This document shows, in pieces, positions 51,851 through 60,758 of a stretch of DNA of 64,000 nt. Each line of letters opens with the position of its first letter. Position 1 is the first letter of the stretch. The notes beneath the pieces are model-generated. The model was not told the origin of the DNA. It was given only the letters and a program-made list of their open reading frames with translations, and ran no database searches. Location: NCBI GenBank assembly GCA_965603205.1, contig CBFDCC010000009.1, positions 62,001-126,000 of the forward strand, written 5' to 3'. The translations under genes and the position numbers were made by a program. Origin of the DNA: Temperatibacter sp965603205 (GTDB lineage: Bacteria; Pseudomonadota; Alphaproteobacteria; Sphingomonadales; Kordiimonadaceae).

Positions 51851-52157
51851 GTTTTTCCCTTTATCAAATATATTAAATACAACAAATGGAACTATGGGAT
51901 AATATAAGTTTTAAGGTAAGAATAATAGTTAAACTTTTAAGTATTTCATTGCATGCTGCGAATGCATATTTTCAGACACTTAATTCATAGAAACAGTGTA
52001 AATGCCCAACGAGGCGTCAAACGCGTACAAATACGAGGTTTTTAACTATAATATCAGGTGACTACGCGCCTCCTGCTATACAAAACTAAGCGCAACAAAT
52101 TAATTTTTTGTTAACCATATCCATCATTACAATTTGAGAGAGTATGAAGTGAATCAT
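51851..52157. other. Gene-free AT-rich stretch upstream of the chemoreceptor gene
   Basis: About 300 bases between the chemoreceptor start and the rplQ terminator. It must hold the chemoreceptor promoter (minus strand), but no clear sigma-70 or sigma-28 pair can be named. TTAA-rich words are frequent. The words GAGGCG and CGCCTC lie about 55 bases apart in opposite orientation. I see no ORF or RNA gene in it. Confidence 0.5.
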
Positions 52158-52189
52158 AAAAAAAGGCGCTACCCTTAGGTAACGCCTTA
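52158..52189 (-). terminator. Terminator of the ribosomal operon after rplQ
   Basis: On the minus strand AAGGCGTTACC-TAAG-GGTAGCGCCTT folds with one mismatch and is followed by seven T, about 30 bases past the rplQ stop. It closes the long S10/spc/alpha transcript. Confidence 0.88.
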
Positions 52190-52217
52190 AATTTGGTCAG
52201 AGATAGAATAGATCAGC

Positions 52218-52640
52218 TTATGCTGCGTCGTCTTCTACTTCAACGTCTGCTGTTGGGCCGCTATCTTGGCCTTTAGCTTCTTCGTTACGATCAACAAGCT
52301 CGATAACAGCCATAGGTGCTTTATCACCTTTACGGAAACCAGCTTTAAGAACGCGGATGTAACCACCTGGACGCTCAGCATAACGCTCTGCTAGCTCACC
52401 AAATATTTTGGAAACTAGTGTTTCGTCCTGCAGACGTGCAATAGCCAAACGACGATTTGCAAGACCACCTTTTTTACCAAGAGTGATCAACTTCTCTGCG
52501 ATTGGGCGCAGATCTTTTGCTTTTGGTAATGTTGTGATGATTTGCTCGTGCTTCAACAAAGCTTGCGCCATGTTTTGGAACATTGCTTTACGGTGGGACG
52601 CCGTACGGTTTAATTTACGGCCTGATTTACGATGACGCAT
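52218..52640 (-). CDS. rplQ: 50S ribosomal protein L17
   Basis: A 140-residue L17 with the family start MRHRKSGRKLNRTASHRKAMFQNM, HEQIITTLPKAKDLRPIAEKLITL, and the central RPGGYIRVLKAGFRKGDKAPMAVIEL. The C-terminal ~20 residues form an acidic tail (VEVEDDAA), longer than in E. coli. It is the last gene of the alpha operon, 163 bases after rpoA and followed by a strong terminator. Confidence 0.97.
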   Translation of the reverse strand: MRHRKSGRKLNRTASHRKAMFQNMAQALLKHEQIITTLPKAKDLRPIAEKLITLGKKGGLANRRLAIARLQDETLVSKIFGELAERYAERPGGYIRVLKAGFRKGDKAPMAVIELVDRNEEAKGQDSGPTADVEVEDDAA

Positions 52641-52803
52641 TGTCTTTTTCCTTGTTGCCTATCTGACCTTATACATCATCATTGATGCAGTATCAGTAGG
52701 TGTCCTCATATGAGGAGGTTTATTTAATAATACTAAGTCACATGGTGACCGTTACCTGTGCGACCGCGAGGCGGCATTAATATGCCGCCCCCGTCAATCG
52801 ATA

Positions 52804-53820
52804 TTAATAGTCTTGTTCTAGCTTCTTAGCCAATTCTTCGATATTCTCAGGTGGCCAAGCAAGAAGCTCCATACCAAGGCGTAAGCCCATAGTAGCAAGT
52901 ACTTCTTTAATCTCATTTAGTGATTTACGACCAAAGTTAGGCGTACGTAGCATTTCCGCCTCTGTCTTTTGTACAAGATCACCAATATAAACAATGTTAT
53001 CGTTCTTAAGACAGTTAGCAGAACGAACAGACAACTCAAGCTCTTCAACTTTACGCAGAAGTTGCTTGTTAATTGCCGGCTCTTCATCTTCTTTATCAGC
53101 AGCCTGATCTTCTGGCTCTTCAAAGTTAATGAATACATTCAGCTGATCCATAAGAATGCGAGAAGCAAAAGCTAATGCATCTTCTGGTGTCACTGTACCA
53201 TCAGTTTCGATTTCCATTGATAGCTTATCATAGTCTAGAACATTACCCTCACGAGTGTTCTCAACTTTGTAGCTTACTTTTGTTACCGGGCTGTATAGAG
53301 CGTCAATTGGAATAAGACCAATTGGTGCGTCTTCAGGACGGTTATTAACAGCTGCAACATAGCCTTTGCCAGATGCTACTGTTAGTTCCATATTTAGCGT
53401 AGCGCCATCATCAAGGTGACAGATGACCATATCCTTATCTAGGATATCAACATCAGCAACTTCACTGATTTGGCTTGCTTTCACTTCGCCTGGACCAGAA
53501 GCTGTCAAATGAAGACGCTTAGGTACATCAGATGTTACACGAACAGGTAGCTGCTTAATTTGCAGTACGATATCAGTTACATCTTCACGAACACCTGGAA
53601 CAGATGAAAATTCATGCAAAACACCTTCAAGCTGAATGCTAGTAACAGCACCACCTTGTAGAGATGATAGCAAAACACGACGCAGACCGTTACCAAGCGT
53701 TTGACCGTAGCCACGCTCTAGTGGCTCTACTACGATTTTAGCCTTGCGAAGCGGATCAGAACCCGGTTCGATTACAAGTCCATTCGGTTTAATTAGTTCT
53801 TGCCAGTTTTTTTGGATCAC
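52804..53820 (-). CDS. rpoA: DNA-directed RNA polymerase subunit alpha
   Basis: A 338-residue alpha subunit. The N-terminal assembly domain (1-~230) has EPLERGYGQTLGNGLRRVLLSS. After a Glu/Asp-rich linker, the C-terminal DNA-binding domain (~255-330) has LSVRSANCLKNDNIVYIGDLVQKTE and RTPNFGRKSLNEIKEVL, contacting UP elements and activators. The start is GTG with AGGG seven bases upstream. It lies between rpsK and rplQ as usual. Confidence 0.98.
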   Translation of the reverse strand: MIQKNWQELIKPNGLVIEPGSDPLRKAKIVVEPLERGYGQTLGNGLRRVLLSSLQGGAVTSIQLEGVLHEFSSVPGVREDVTDIVLQIKQLPVRVTSDVPKRLHLTASGPGEVKASQISEVADVDILDKDMVICHLDDGATLNMELTVASGKGYVAAVNNRPEDAPIGLIPIDALYSPVTKVSYKVENTREGNVLDYDKLSMEIETDGTVTPEDALAFASRILMDQLNVFINFEEPEDQAADKEDEEPAINKQLLRKVEELELSVRSANCLKNDNIVYIGDLVQKTEAEMLRTPNFGRKSLNEIKEVLATMGLRLGMELLAWPPENIEELAKKLEQDY

Positions 53821-53888
53821 GTTTGAACCCTCGCCTTATATGTCCACATTGGACGTTAAACTTACAGCTTTATTACTCGAACAACTAA

Positions 53889-54278
53889 TTAGACGCGACG
53901 CCTTTTAGGCGGGCGGCAGCCGTTATGCGGAATAGGTGTTACATCACGGATAGATGTGACAATAATACCGATAGCTTGCAATGCACGTAGAGCGCTTTCG
54001 CGTCCAGAACCTGGACCCTTAACTTCTACATCCAATGTTTTTAAGCCATGGTCCTGCGCCTTTTTACCAGCATCTTCAGCAGCAACCTGCGCAGCGTATG
54101 GTGTTGACTTGCGTGAACCACGGAAGCCCATCATACCAGCAGATGACCAGGATATAGCATTACCCTGTACATCAGTTATGGTAATCATCGTATTGTTGAA
54201 CGTAGCGTTTACGTGAGCAACGCCGTTCGAGATGTTCTTACGCGCAACGCGCTTAACACTCTTTGTATCTTTAGCCAT
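53889..54278 (-). CDS. rpsK: 30S ribosomal protein S11
   Basis: A 129-residue S11 with NGVAHVNATFNNTMITITDVQGNAISWSSAG in its early part and the conserved ending VTPIPHNGCRPPKRRRV. It forms part of the 30S platform and the mRNA exit site. It lies between rpsM and rpoA in the alpha operon, about 60 bases from each. Confidence 0.98.
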   Translation of the reverse strand: MAKDTKSVKRVARKNISNGVAHVNATFNNTMITITDVQGNAISWSSAGMMGFRGSRKSTPYAAQVAAEDAGKKAQDHGLKTLDVEVKGPGSGRESALRALQAIGIIVTSIRDVTPIPHNGCRPPKRRRV

Positions 54279-54339
54279 TTCAATCAGACCCTTATATTAT
54301 CTAGTTACTCTGGAGTCCTAGACGACAAATCTAGTTCAA

Positions 54340-54708
54340 TTATTTCTTCTTACCTGCAATCGCAACGGACTTACCCTTACGAGTACGAGCATTGGTTGAG
54401 GTACGCTGTCCACGAACAGGAAGCTTCGCACGGTGACGTAGGCCACGGTATGATTTCAAGTCCATAAGACGTTTAATATTCATAGCGACTTCACGGCGAA
54501 GATCACCTTCAACTGTGTAGCTGCTGTCAATTTCTTCACGGATTGAGATTACTTCTGCATCCGAAAGTTCCATTACACGACGTTCAAATGGAAAGCCTAG
54601 CTTTTCACAAATCTTCTTAGCTGTTGTGTGGCCAATTCCAGTAATATACGTTAGCGCAATTGCAACTCTTTTGTTGGTTGGAATGTTAACACCGGCAATA
54701 CGTGCCAT
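54340..54708 (-). CDS. rpsM: 30S ribosomal protein S13
   Basis: A 122-residue S13: ARIAGVNIPTNKRVAIALTYITGIG at the start and HRAKLPVRGQRTSTNARTRKGKSVAIAGKKK at the end, the tail that reaches tRNAs in the A and P sites. Two ATGs are close. I use 54708, because GGAG is eight bases upstream, rather than 54714 where it would be only two bases away. A promoter-like sequence lies upstream, so the alpha operon part may have its own start. Confidence 0.97.
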   Translation of the reverse strand: MARIAGVNIPTNKRVAIALTYITGIGHTTAKKICEKLGFPFERRVMELSDAEVISIREEIDSSYTVEGDLRREVAMNIKRLMDLKSYRGLRHRAKLPVRGQRTSTNARTRKGKSVAIAGKKK

Positions 54709-54823
54709 GATCATTTCTCCTGATCAGTTTGTACTTCCATTATCTTGTGTCCTTACAGACTAGACCGGAAGTCTCTTTGTTTAATTCAATAGTACATATA
54801 ATTAAATGCATCAAAGAACGGGG

Positions 54824-54850
54824 CTTATAGCAACAAGCTCCATTCGTCAA
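54824..54850 (-). promoter_or_regulatory. Possible internal promoter for rpsM-rpsK-rpoA-rplQ
   Basis: In the 160-base gap between adk and rpsM the minus strand has TTGACG (54850-54845) and TATAAG (54829-54824). The 15-base spacer is a little short for sigma-70. The unusually long gap in an otherwise tight operon supports an internal start. Confidence 0.35.
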
Positions 54851-54868
54851 TAGTTCAATTAACTTTTT

Positions 54869-55516
54869 TTAAGCAGTTAAAACTGCTTCAATTTCTGCGG
54901 TAACGGAATCGATGTCTGCCATCCCATCCACCTGCCGCAAAATTCCTTTACTCTTATAGTATGGCAACACAGGCGCGGTGTCTGCGTAATAGGCTTCAAG
55001 CCGTTTCGCGACTGTCTCTGCATTATCGTCCGCACGACGCTTAAATTCACGACCACCACACTGATCACACACACCTTCGACCTGTGGCTTTAGGTTTGTA
55101 TCATGATACCCTTCGTTACAGCTACTACATGTATAACGACCTGAAACACGATCAACGAGAGCAGAATCATCAACTTTCATCTCTATAACAGCATTTAAAG
55201 AGAAACCGTCTTCGTCAAGCATATCATCAAGCGCTGCTGCTTGAGCTACTGTGCGCGGGAAACCATCAAGTATAAACCCGTTCTTGCAATCATCTTCTTT
55301 AATGCGGTCAGCAATAATACCAATCACAATATCATCAGATACAAGCTCACCTTTATCCATCTTCATTTTAGCTCTAAGACCATAAGCAGTCGCCTGAGTA
55401 ACAGCAGCGCGTAACATATCACCCGTAGATAGCTGAATTAAGCCACGTGATTTTTCAATACGCTGAGCCTGCGTTCCTTTGCCAGCGCCAGGAGGTCCAA
55501 AGAGTATAATGATCAT
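54869..55516 (-). CDS. adk: Adenylate kinase (zinc-binding LID type)
   Basis: A 215-residue enzyme converting ATP and AMP to two ADP. The P-loop GPPGAGKGTQ is at residues 7-16, and the AMP site contains STGDMLRAAV and GFPRTVAQAAALD. The LID holds four Cys (CSSC and CDQC), so it binds zinc. The ATG overlaps the secY stop as ATGA. Its position between secY and rpsM is the usual alphaproteobacterial arrangement. Confidence 0.97.
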   Translation of the reverse strand: MIIILFGPPGAGKGTQAQRIEKSRGLIQLSTGDMLRAAVTQATAYGLRAKMKMDKGELVSDDIVIGIIADRIKEDDCKNGFILDGFPRTVAQAAALDDMLDEDGFSLNAVIEMKVDDSALVDRVSGRYTCSSCNEGYHDTNLKPQVEGVCDQCGGREFKRRADDNAETVAKRLEAYYADTAPVLPYYKSKGILRQVDGMADIDSVTAEIEAVLTA

Positions 55517-56856
55517 CTACGCTTTCCTTTACCTTTAATCTTGGATTTCTTGATTAAGCCTTCATATTGCTGAGCCAGCAAATGAGAATGAACCTGTGAT
55601 ACAGTATCCATTGTCACATTGACCACAATTAAAAGACTTGTGCCGCCAAGATAAAATGGAACTGAAGCCTGAGAGATAAGAACCTCAGGGATCACACAAA
55701 CAATAGATAGATAACCTGATCCGATAACAGTTAGGCGTGTCAGAACATAATCTAAATATTCTGCCGTGCGCGTACCTGGACGTATACCTGGTACAAAACC
55801 ATTATGCTTCTTTAAATTTTCAGATGTCTCCTCTGGGTTAAATACAATAGCTGTATAAAAGAAACAGAAGAAAACAATCATTAACACATAAAGCGCAATA
55901 TAGAGCGGCTGACCCGGCGCAACACGACTTGTGATAAAGGTCAAAAACTCAGGTGCATCCGCGCCCGTGAAAAAACCAGCCACGGATAAAGGCATCAAAA
56001 GAAGTGAACTTGCAAAGATCGGCGGAATAACGCCAGCAACGTTAAGCTTCATCGGTAAATGTGATGTATTATCAGTTGGGGCACCGCGTGTACCTTGTTG
56101 TCGCTTTGGGTATTGTATAACAATACGACGCTGAGCACGTTCACAAAGAACAATGAACCAAATCAGTGCCGCAGCACCAAATAGCATCGCAAGTAATAGT
56201 GATAATGTAATAGAACCAGCACGATTAAGCTCAAAAGCCTGAGCAATAGTACCAGGCAGTTCTGCAACAATACCAGCAAAGATAATAAGGGAGATACCGT
56301 TACCGATACCACGCTGAGTAATCTGCTCACCTAGCCATACAAGGAACATAGTACCACCAACAAGCGTCACTACTGTTGTAAAGCGGAAGAAGAACCCAGG
56401 ATCAAAGACGACGCCCTGCTGGCTCTCAAGACCTGCGGCAAGGGCATAACCCTGCACAATAGTCAAAAGCACAGTACCGTAGCGCGTATATTGATTGATT
56501 TTTTTACGGCCCTGATCGCCCTCTTTTTTCATGGCTGCAAGTGTTGGTGACATAGATGACATCAACTGCATGATAATAGAGGCGGAGATATAAGGCATTA
56601 TATTTAGAGCGATGATTGACATACGCTGCAATGCACCACCTGAGAACATATTCACCTGATCGAGGAAACCACCACCGATCTTATCAAACATGCTAGCAAG
56701 CGCGATCTGATCAATACCTGGTAGTGGAATATAGGTACATAGGCGATACACAATAAGTGCGCCAAGGGCAAACCATATACGTTTCTTTAGTTCTTCAGCT
56801 TTACCGATTGCACCAAAACTTAGATTTGCAGCCATTTGTTCCGCAGCAGATGCCAT
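55513..56856 (-). CDS. secY: Protein translocase subunit SecY
   Basis: A 447-residue, ten-helix channel protein of the SecYEG translocon. Recognisable are YRLCTYIPLPGID in TM1, the plug region MFSGGALQRMSIIALNIMPYISASIIMQL, and the cytoplasmic loop FVPGIRPGTRTAEYLDYVLTRLT that contacts SecA and ribosomes. The tail is basic (KIKGKGKRR). A frame from 56877 adds seven residues; I use ATG 56856, which matches the family start MASAAEQMAAN. It couples to adk by a four-base overlap. Confidence 0.97.
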   Translation of the reverse strand: MASAAEQMAANLSFGAIGKAEELKKRIWFALGALIVYRLCTYIPLPGIDQIALASMFDKIGGGFLDQVNMFSGGALQRMSIIALNIMPYISASIIMQLMSSMSPTLAAMKKEGDQGRKKINQYTRYGTVLLTIVQGYALAAGLESQQGVVFDPGFFFRFTTVVTLVGGTMFLVWLGEQITQRGIGNGISLIIFAGIVAELPGTIAQAFELNRAGSITLSLLLAMLFGAAALIWFIVLCERAQRRIVIQYPKRQQGTRGAPTDNTSHLPMKLNVAGVIPPIFASSLLLMPLSVAGFFTGADAPEFLTFITSRVAPGQPLYIALYVLMIVFFCFFYTAIVFNPEETSENLKKHNGFVPGIRPGTRTAEYLDYVLTRLTVIGSGYLSIVCVIPEVLISQASVPFYLGGTSLLIVVNVTMDTVSQVHSHLLAQQYEGLIKKSKIKGKGKRR

Positions 56857-56971
56857 ATTTAATATCTCTCTAACCAAATTCTTAAAACAATAAGATGTTT
56901 ATAGTCTAAAACACTGAAATTGCCGGCGAGCCAAAATGGTTCACCGGCAATAACATATTCATTTAGTTTAC

Positions 56972-57427
56972 TTAGGCAACAGTAACTTTACCGCCAGCCT
57001 TCTCAACCGCTTCAACAGCAGCTTTAGAAGCACCAGTAACGGTAATGTCAACCTTTGCAGTCAGCTCACCCTTAGCAAGTAGGCGAACACCGTCTACAAC
57101 CTTACCACATACACCGCTTGCGCGAAGTATTTCGATAGTGATTGCTGACTTGATGTCCAACTTGCCATCGTCGATAGCTTTTTGCAGACGCCCAAGATTT
57201 ACAACTTCATAATCCTTACGGTTAAGTGATTTGAAGCCGCGTTTTGGCAAACGACGGTAGATAGGCATTTGACCGCCCTCAAAACCCTTGATTGCCACAC
57301 CTGAGCGTGCCTTTTGACCTTTGTGACCAGCACCAGCAGTTTTACCTTTGCCAGAACCGATACCACGACCCACTCGAGTAGCCGATTTACGGGCCCCTTG
57401 GTTATCACGCAGTTCGTTAAGTTTCAT
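56972..57427 (-). CDS. rplO: 50S ribosomal protein L15
   Basis: A 151-residue L15: MKLNELRDNQGARKSATRVGRG at the start, the Gly/Lys-rich GSGKGKTAGAGHKGQKARSG, and FEGGQMPIYRRLPKRGF. It is an assembly protein of the large subunit core. It lies between rpmD and secY in the spc operon. Confidence 0.98.
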   Translation of the reverse strand: MKLNELRDNQGARKSATRVGRGIGSGKGKTAGAGHKGQKARSGVAIKGFEGGQMPIYRRLPKRGFKSLNRKDYEVVNLGRLQKAIDDGKLDIKSAITIEILRASGVCGKVVDGVRLLAKGELTAKVDITVTGASKAAVEAVEKAGGKVTVA

Positions 57428-57443
57428 CTTTTATCTCCTACAA

Positions 57444-57629
57444 CTATTCGACAACACGTACCATGTGACGAACCTTATGGATCATCCCACGGATTGATGG
57501 TGTGTCTTCTAGTGTACGTGTACGGTTCATTTTGTTCAGACCAAGACCAACAAGCGTTGCGCGCTGATCTTTTGGACGGCGAATTGGGCTGCCAGTTTGC
57601 TGAACTGTAATTGTTTTAGCTTTAGCCAT
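57444..57629 (-). CDS. rpmD: 50S ribosomal protein L30
   Basis: A 61-residue L30 with TITVQQTGSPIRRPKDQRATLVGLGLNKMNR and SIRGMIHKVRHMVRV. Two ATGs are possible. I use 57629 because AGGAG is eight bases upstream, whereas the one at 57635 would overlap the rpsE stop and sit two bases from that SD. Confidence 0.96.
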   Translation of the reverse strand: MAKAKTITVQQTGSPIRRPKDQRATLVGLGLNKMNRTRTLEDTPSIRGMIHKVRHMVRVVE

Positions 57630-57634
57630 TGTCA

Positions 57635-58213
57635 TTACTCCTCAGTACTAGCAGCTGGACTAGCTTCTTCACCAGCAGCCATTTGAACTTTAACATCACC
57701 ACGACGTGCTACAATGTCAGCAACTTTTTTGCCGCGCTTAGCTGCAACTTGACGAGGAGATACTTGCTTTATAAGAGCGTCAATTGTTGCACGAACCATG
57801 TTATATGGATTCGCAGAACCTTGTGACTTAGTAACCACGTCTTGTACACCTAGTGCTTCAAAAACTGCACGCATTGGACCACCAGCAATAATACCTGTAC
57901 CGGCTACTGCTGTGCGAATAAGTACTTTACCAGCACCATGACGACCTTTGATGTCATGGTGTAGAGTTCTACCTTCGCGTAGTGGAACACGGATCATGCT
58001 CTTTTTCGCTGCTTCAGTCGCTTTACGAATAGCCTCAGGTACTTCTTTAGCCTTACCCTTGCCGAAACCGACACGACCACGACCGTCACCTACTACTACT
58101 AGTGCCGCGAAACCAAAACGACGACCACCTTTTACTACTTTCGCCACACGGTTAATGTGGACAAGTTTTTCAATTAGTTCACTCTCTTCGCTTTTGCGTT
58201 CTGGGCGAGCCAT
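57635..58213 (-). CDS. rpsE: 30S ribosomal protein S5
   Basis: A 192-residue S5: LVHINRVAKVVKGGRRFGFAALVVVGDG, VGFGKGKAKEVPEAIRKA and GTGIIAGGPMRAVFEALGV. It helps translational accuracy on the 30S shoulder. The ~20 C-terminal residues (AAGEEASPAASTEE) are an acidic extension beyond the core. The rpmD SD is contained in its final codons. Confidence 0.98.
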   Translation of the reverse strand: MARPERKSEESELIEKLVHINRVAKVVKGGRRFGFAALVVVGDGRGRVGFGKGKAKEVPEAIRKATEAAKKSMIRVPLREGRTLHHDIKGRHGAGKVLIRTAVAGTGIIAGGPMRAVFEALGVQDVVTKSQGSANPYNMVRATIDALIKQVSPRQVAAKRGKKVADIVARRGDVKVQMAAGEEASPAASTEE

Positions 58214-58240
58214 ATTGACTTCCTTCCTAATTAACTGTGC

Positions 58241-58597
58241 TTAGAATGTTAAACCAGCTTCACGCGCTGCTTCAGCAATTGCTTGAACACGTCCGTGGTA
58301 TACAAAACCACCACGGTCAAACACGACTGTTTCAACGCCAGCTGCTTTAGCACGCTCGGCAATAAGTTTACCAACAGCAGTAGCGGCATCTTTATTAGAG
58401 CCGTTATTGCCACGAAGATCTTTTTCCAGCGTACACGCTGCCGCGACGGTAACACCTTTGGTGTCATCGATAACCTGCGCGTAAGTATGCAGGTTAGTAC
58501 GGTGAATTGAAAGGCGTGGTCGCCCGCCAGCTCTTTTTTTAAGCTGATTGCGGTTACGCTGACGACGTCTTTCGAAAAGTTTATTTGTAGTTGCCAT
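58241..58597 (-). CDS. rplR: 50S ribosomal protein L18
   Basis: A 118-residue L18 that binds 5S rRNA: RRRQRNRNQLKKRAGGRPRLSIHRTNLHTYAQVIDD and the C-terminal FDRGGFVYHGRVQAIAEAAREAGLTF. A GTG at 58606 is open, but AGGTGG five bases before the ATG at 58597 makes that the likelier start. Confidence 0.97.
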   Translation of the reverse strand: MATTNKLFERRRQRNRNQLKKRAGGRPRLSIHRTNLHTYAQVIDDTKGVTVAAACTLEKDLRGNNGSNKDAATAVGKLIAERAKAAGVETVVFDRGGFVYHGRVQAIAEAAREAGLTF

Positions 58598-58609
58598 TTC
58601 TGCCACCTG

Positions 58610-59143
58610 TTACTTCTTCTTGCCTTCTTTGCGGAAGACATATTCACCTTCGTACTTGATACCCTTGCCTTTATATGGCTCAGGTTTCCTGTACTCACGA
58701 ATTTTCGCAGCAGTTTCACCAACTTGTTGCTTATTCATGCCAGATATAATGACCGTAGTCTGATCTGGTGTCTCAATCTTAATGCCTGCTGGCACTGGGA
58801 AATTGACATCATGAGAGAAACCAAGTTGAAGACCCAGAGATGAGCCTTTCATCGCTGCACGATAACCAACGCCGCTGATCAATAATTTCTTAGTAAATCC
58901 AGTTGTTACACCTTCTACTAAGTTAGCGATCATTGTACGCTGCATGCCCCACATAGAGCGGGCACGCTTTGTTTGGTTAATAGGCAATACAGTGATCTTA
59001 TCATCAGCATGAGTTACAATAACTTCAGGCACGAATGACATCGCTAGTTCGCCTTTTGGACCTTTAACCGTCAAATCAGAACCGTTTAGAGTAACGGTTA
59101 CGCCGGACGGGATGGCCACTAATTTTTTACCAATACGTGACAT
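58610..59143 (-). CDS. rplF: 50S ribosomal protein L6
   Basis: A 177-residue L6 with the two repeated alpha/beta domains. The N-terminal MSRIGKKLVAIPSGVTV and LTVKGPKGEL are present, and the C-terminal signature EYRKPEPYKGKGIKYEGEYV that binds 23S rRNA near the factor site is intact. It lies between rpsH and rplR. Confidence 0.98.
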   Translation of the reverse strand: MSRIGKKLVAIPSGVTVTLNGSDLTVKGPKGELAMSFVPEVIVTHADDKITVLPINQTKRARSMWGMQRTMIANLVEGVTTGFTKKLLISGVGYRAAMKGSSLGLQLGFSHDVNFPVPAGIKIETPDQTTVIISGMNKQQVGETAAKIREYRKPEPYKGKGIKYEGEYVFRKEGKKK

Positions 59144-59158
59144 ATTATAATCCCTTCC

Positions 59159-59557
59159 TTAGAATACGGTACAAAGTATTTCGCCGCCTACATTACCTTC
59201 ACGTGCTTCTGCATCTGACAGAACACCTTTAGGCGTAGAAACGATGGAAATACCAAGGCCATTGTGAATACGTGGAAGATCGCCAACAGAGCTATAGACG
59301 CGACGACCTGGCGTAGATACGCGGTTGATCGTACGGATAACCGGATGACCTTCCATGTATTTAAGCTCGATACGTAGCTCAGCTTTGTTGTTTTCTTGCT
59401 CTACATATTCGTAGCCGCGGATGTAACCTTCACGTTCAAGAACGTCTAGGACACGTTGGCGGGCACGAGATGCAGGAGAAACAATTGCTTCCTTGCGTGC
59501 TTGTAAACCGTTACGGATACGGGTCAGCATATCGCCGATTGGATCAGTCATAGACAT
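59159..59557 (-). CDS. rpsH: 30S ribosomal protein S8
   Basis: A 132-residue S8: TDPIGDMLTRIRNGL at the start and PRIHNGLGISIVSTPKGVLSDAEAREGNVGGEILC at the end. It binds the central 16S domain and, in E. coli, represses the spc operon. GGAGG eight bases before the ATG fixes the start. Confidence 0.98.
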   Translation of the reverse strand: MSMTDPIGDMLTRIRNGLQARKEAIVSPASRARQRVLDVLEREGYIRGYEYVEQENNKAELRIELKYMEGHPVIRTINRVSTPGRRVYSSVGDLPRIHNGLGISIVSTPKGVLSDAEAREGNVGGEILCTVF

Positions 59558-59571
59558 ATCTTAATCCTCCC

Positions 59572-59877
59572 TTACCAGCTTGATTTCGTAAGACCTGGAA
59601 CCATGGCTGAAGAGCCAAGTTCACGTAAGGCAATACGAGACATTTTAAATTTACGATAATAACCGCGTGGACGACCAGTAATCTGACAACGATTACGAAC
59701 TCGTGTTTGAGCACCATTACGTGGCAACTTAGCTAGCTGCATAGACGCAACCCAGCGCTCATCTTCCGGTATATCCTTGTTGCTAGCAAGTGCTTTTAAT
59801 TCAGCACGCTTGTTAGCGTATTTAGCAACGAGGCGCTTGCGCTTCTCGTTCTTCTGCATGGCGCTTACTTTAGCCAT
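59572..59877 (-). CDS. rpsN: 30S ribosomal protein S14
   Basis: A 101-residue S14 of the long, zinc-free type: no CxxC pairs, RNRCQITGRPRGYYRKFKMSRIALRELG near the end. It lies between rplE and rpsH as usual. Confidence 0.98.
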   Translation of the reverse strand: MAKVSAMQKNEKRKRLVAKYANKRAELKALASNKDIPEDERWVASMQLAKLPRNGAQTRVRNRCQITGRPRGYYRKFKMSRIALRELGSSAMVPGLTKSSW

Positions 59878-59902
59878 TTCAAACCCTTTCTAACAGCTAT
59901 CG

Positions 59903-60448
59903 CTATTTAATAAACGGCATATTGAACTGAGTTAGAAGCTCGCGAGCCTCGTCATCAGATCTTGCCGTTGTACAAATTACGATGTCCATTCCGCGAATTT
60001 CATCTACTTGATCGTAGCTGATTTCAGGAAACACTAGCTGCTCTTTTAGACCAAGTGCATAGTTACCACTACCATCGAAAGACTTAGGATTTACACCCTG
60101 AAAGTCACGAATACGTGGCATTGCAATAGTGATCAGACGATCAAGAAACTCATACATACGCTCGCCGCGCAACGTAACCTTCACACCAATTGGCATGCCT
60201 TCACGTAGCTTAAAGCCAGCAATAGATTTACGAGCAAAAGTCTTCACTGGCTTTTGACCAGCTATCGCTTGGATTTCACTCAAAGCTTTATCGACTTTTT
60301 TCTTGTCATTAACAGCTTCACCAACACCAACATTGATAACAATTTTATCAAGGCGTGGGACCTGCATAGAGCTCTTATAGCCAAACTTCTCATGCAAAGA
60401 AGCCCGAATTTTCTCGTTGTACTCTGTACGGAGACGTGCATTAGCCAT
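59903..60448 (-). CDS. rplE: 50S ribosomal protein L5
   Basis: A 181-residue L5 that bridges to the 30S and binds 5S rRNA: PRLDKIVINVGVGEAVNDKK, GQKPVKTFARKSIAGFKLREG and MDIVICTTARSDDEARELLTQF. The ATG lies inside the end of rplX (8-base overlap ATGGCTAA), so the two are translationally coupled. Confidence 0.98.
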   Translation of the reverse strand: MANARLRTEYNEKIRASLHEKFGYKSSMQVPRLDKIVINVGVGEAVNDKKKVDKALSEIQAIAGQKPVKTFARKSIAGFKLREGMPIGVKVTLRGERMYEFLDRLITIAMPRIRDFQGVNPKSFDGSGNYALGLKEQLVFPEISYDQVDEIRGMDIVICTTARSDDEARELLTQFNMPFIK

Positions 60449-60758
60449 CGATCAACTCCCCAGATTTCTTAGCAAAGCGAACCTTACTGCCATCTTTGGA
60501 TATTTTGAAACCAACACGAGTAGCTGAACCATCCTTAGGATCTTCGATCATAAGATTAGAAAGCTGCATTGCAGCTTCTTTAGTTTCAATTCCACCCGCA
60601 CTAACTTGTGAAGGGCGATTATGCTTTTTGATCAAGTTTACACCTGATACATAAGCACGACCTTCAGTCATTAGAACTTTTGTGATTTCGCCGCGCTTGC
60701 CTTTATCTTTACCAGCAATCACAACGACCTTGTCACCTTTTTTAAGTTTAGCGGCCAT
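60441..60758 (-). CDS. rplX: 50S ribosomal protein L24
   Basis: A 105-residue L24: a KOW-type start KKGDKVVVIAGKDKGKRGEITKV and VSGVNLIKKHNRPSQ. It starts early large-subunit assembly. It overlaps rplN by one base (TAATG) at its start and rplE by eight bases at its end. Confidence 0.98.
   Translation of the reverse strand: MAAKLKKGDKVVVIAGKDKGKRGEITKVLMTEGRAYVSGVNLIKKHNRPSQVSAGGIETKEAAMQLSNLMIEDPKDGSATRVGFKISKDGSKVRFAKKSGELIDG

Noticed and set aside
54880..54897. Hairpin AAGCAGTT/AACTGCTT at the adk stop codon as a terminator
   Set aside because: On the minus strand it is followed by an A-run and not a T-run, and the loop is only two bases.
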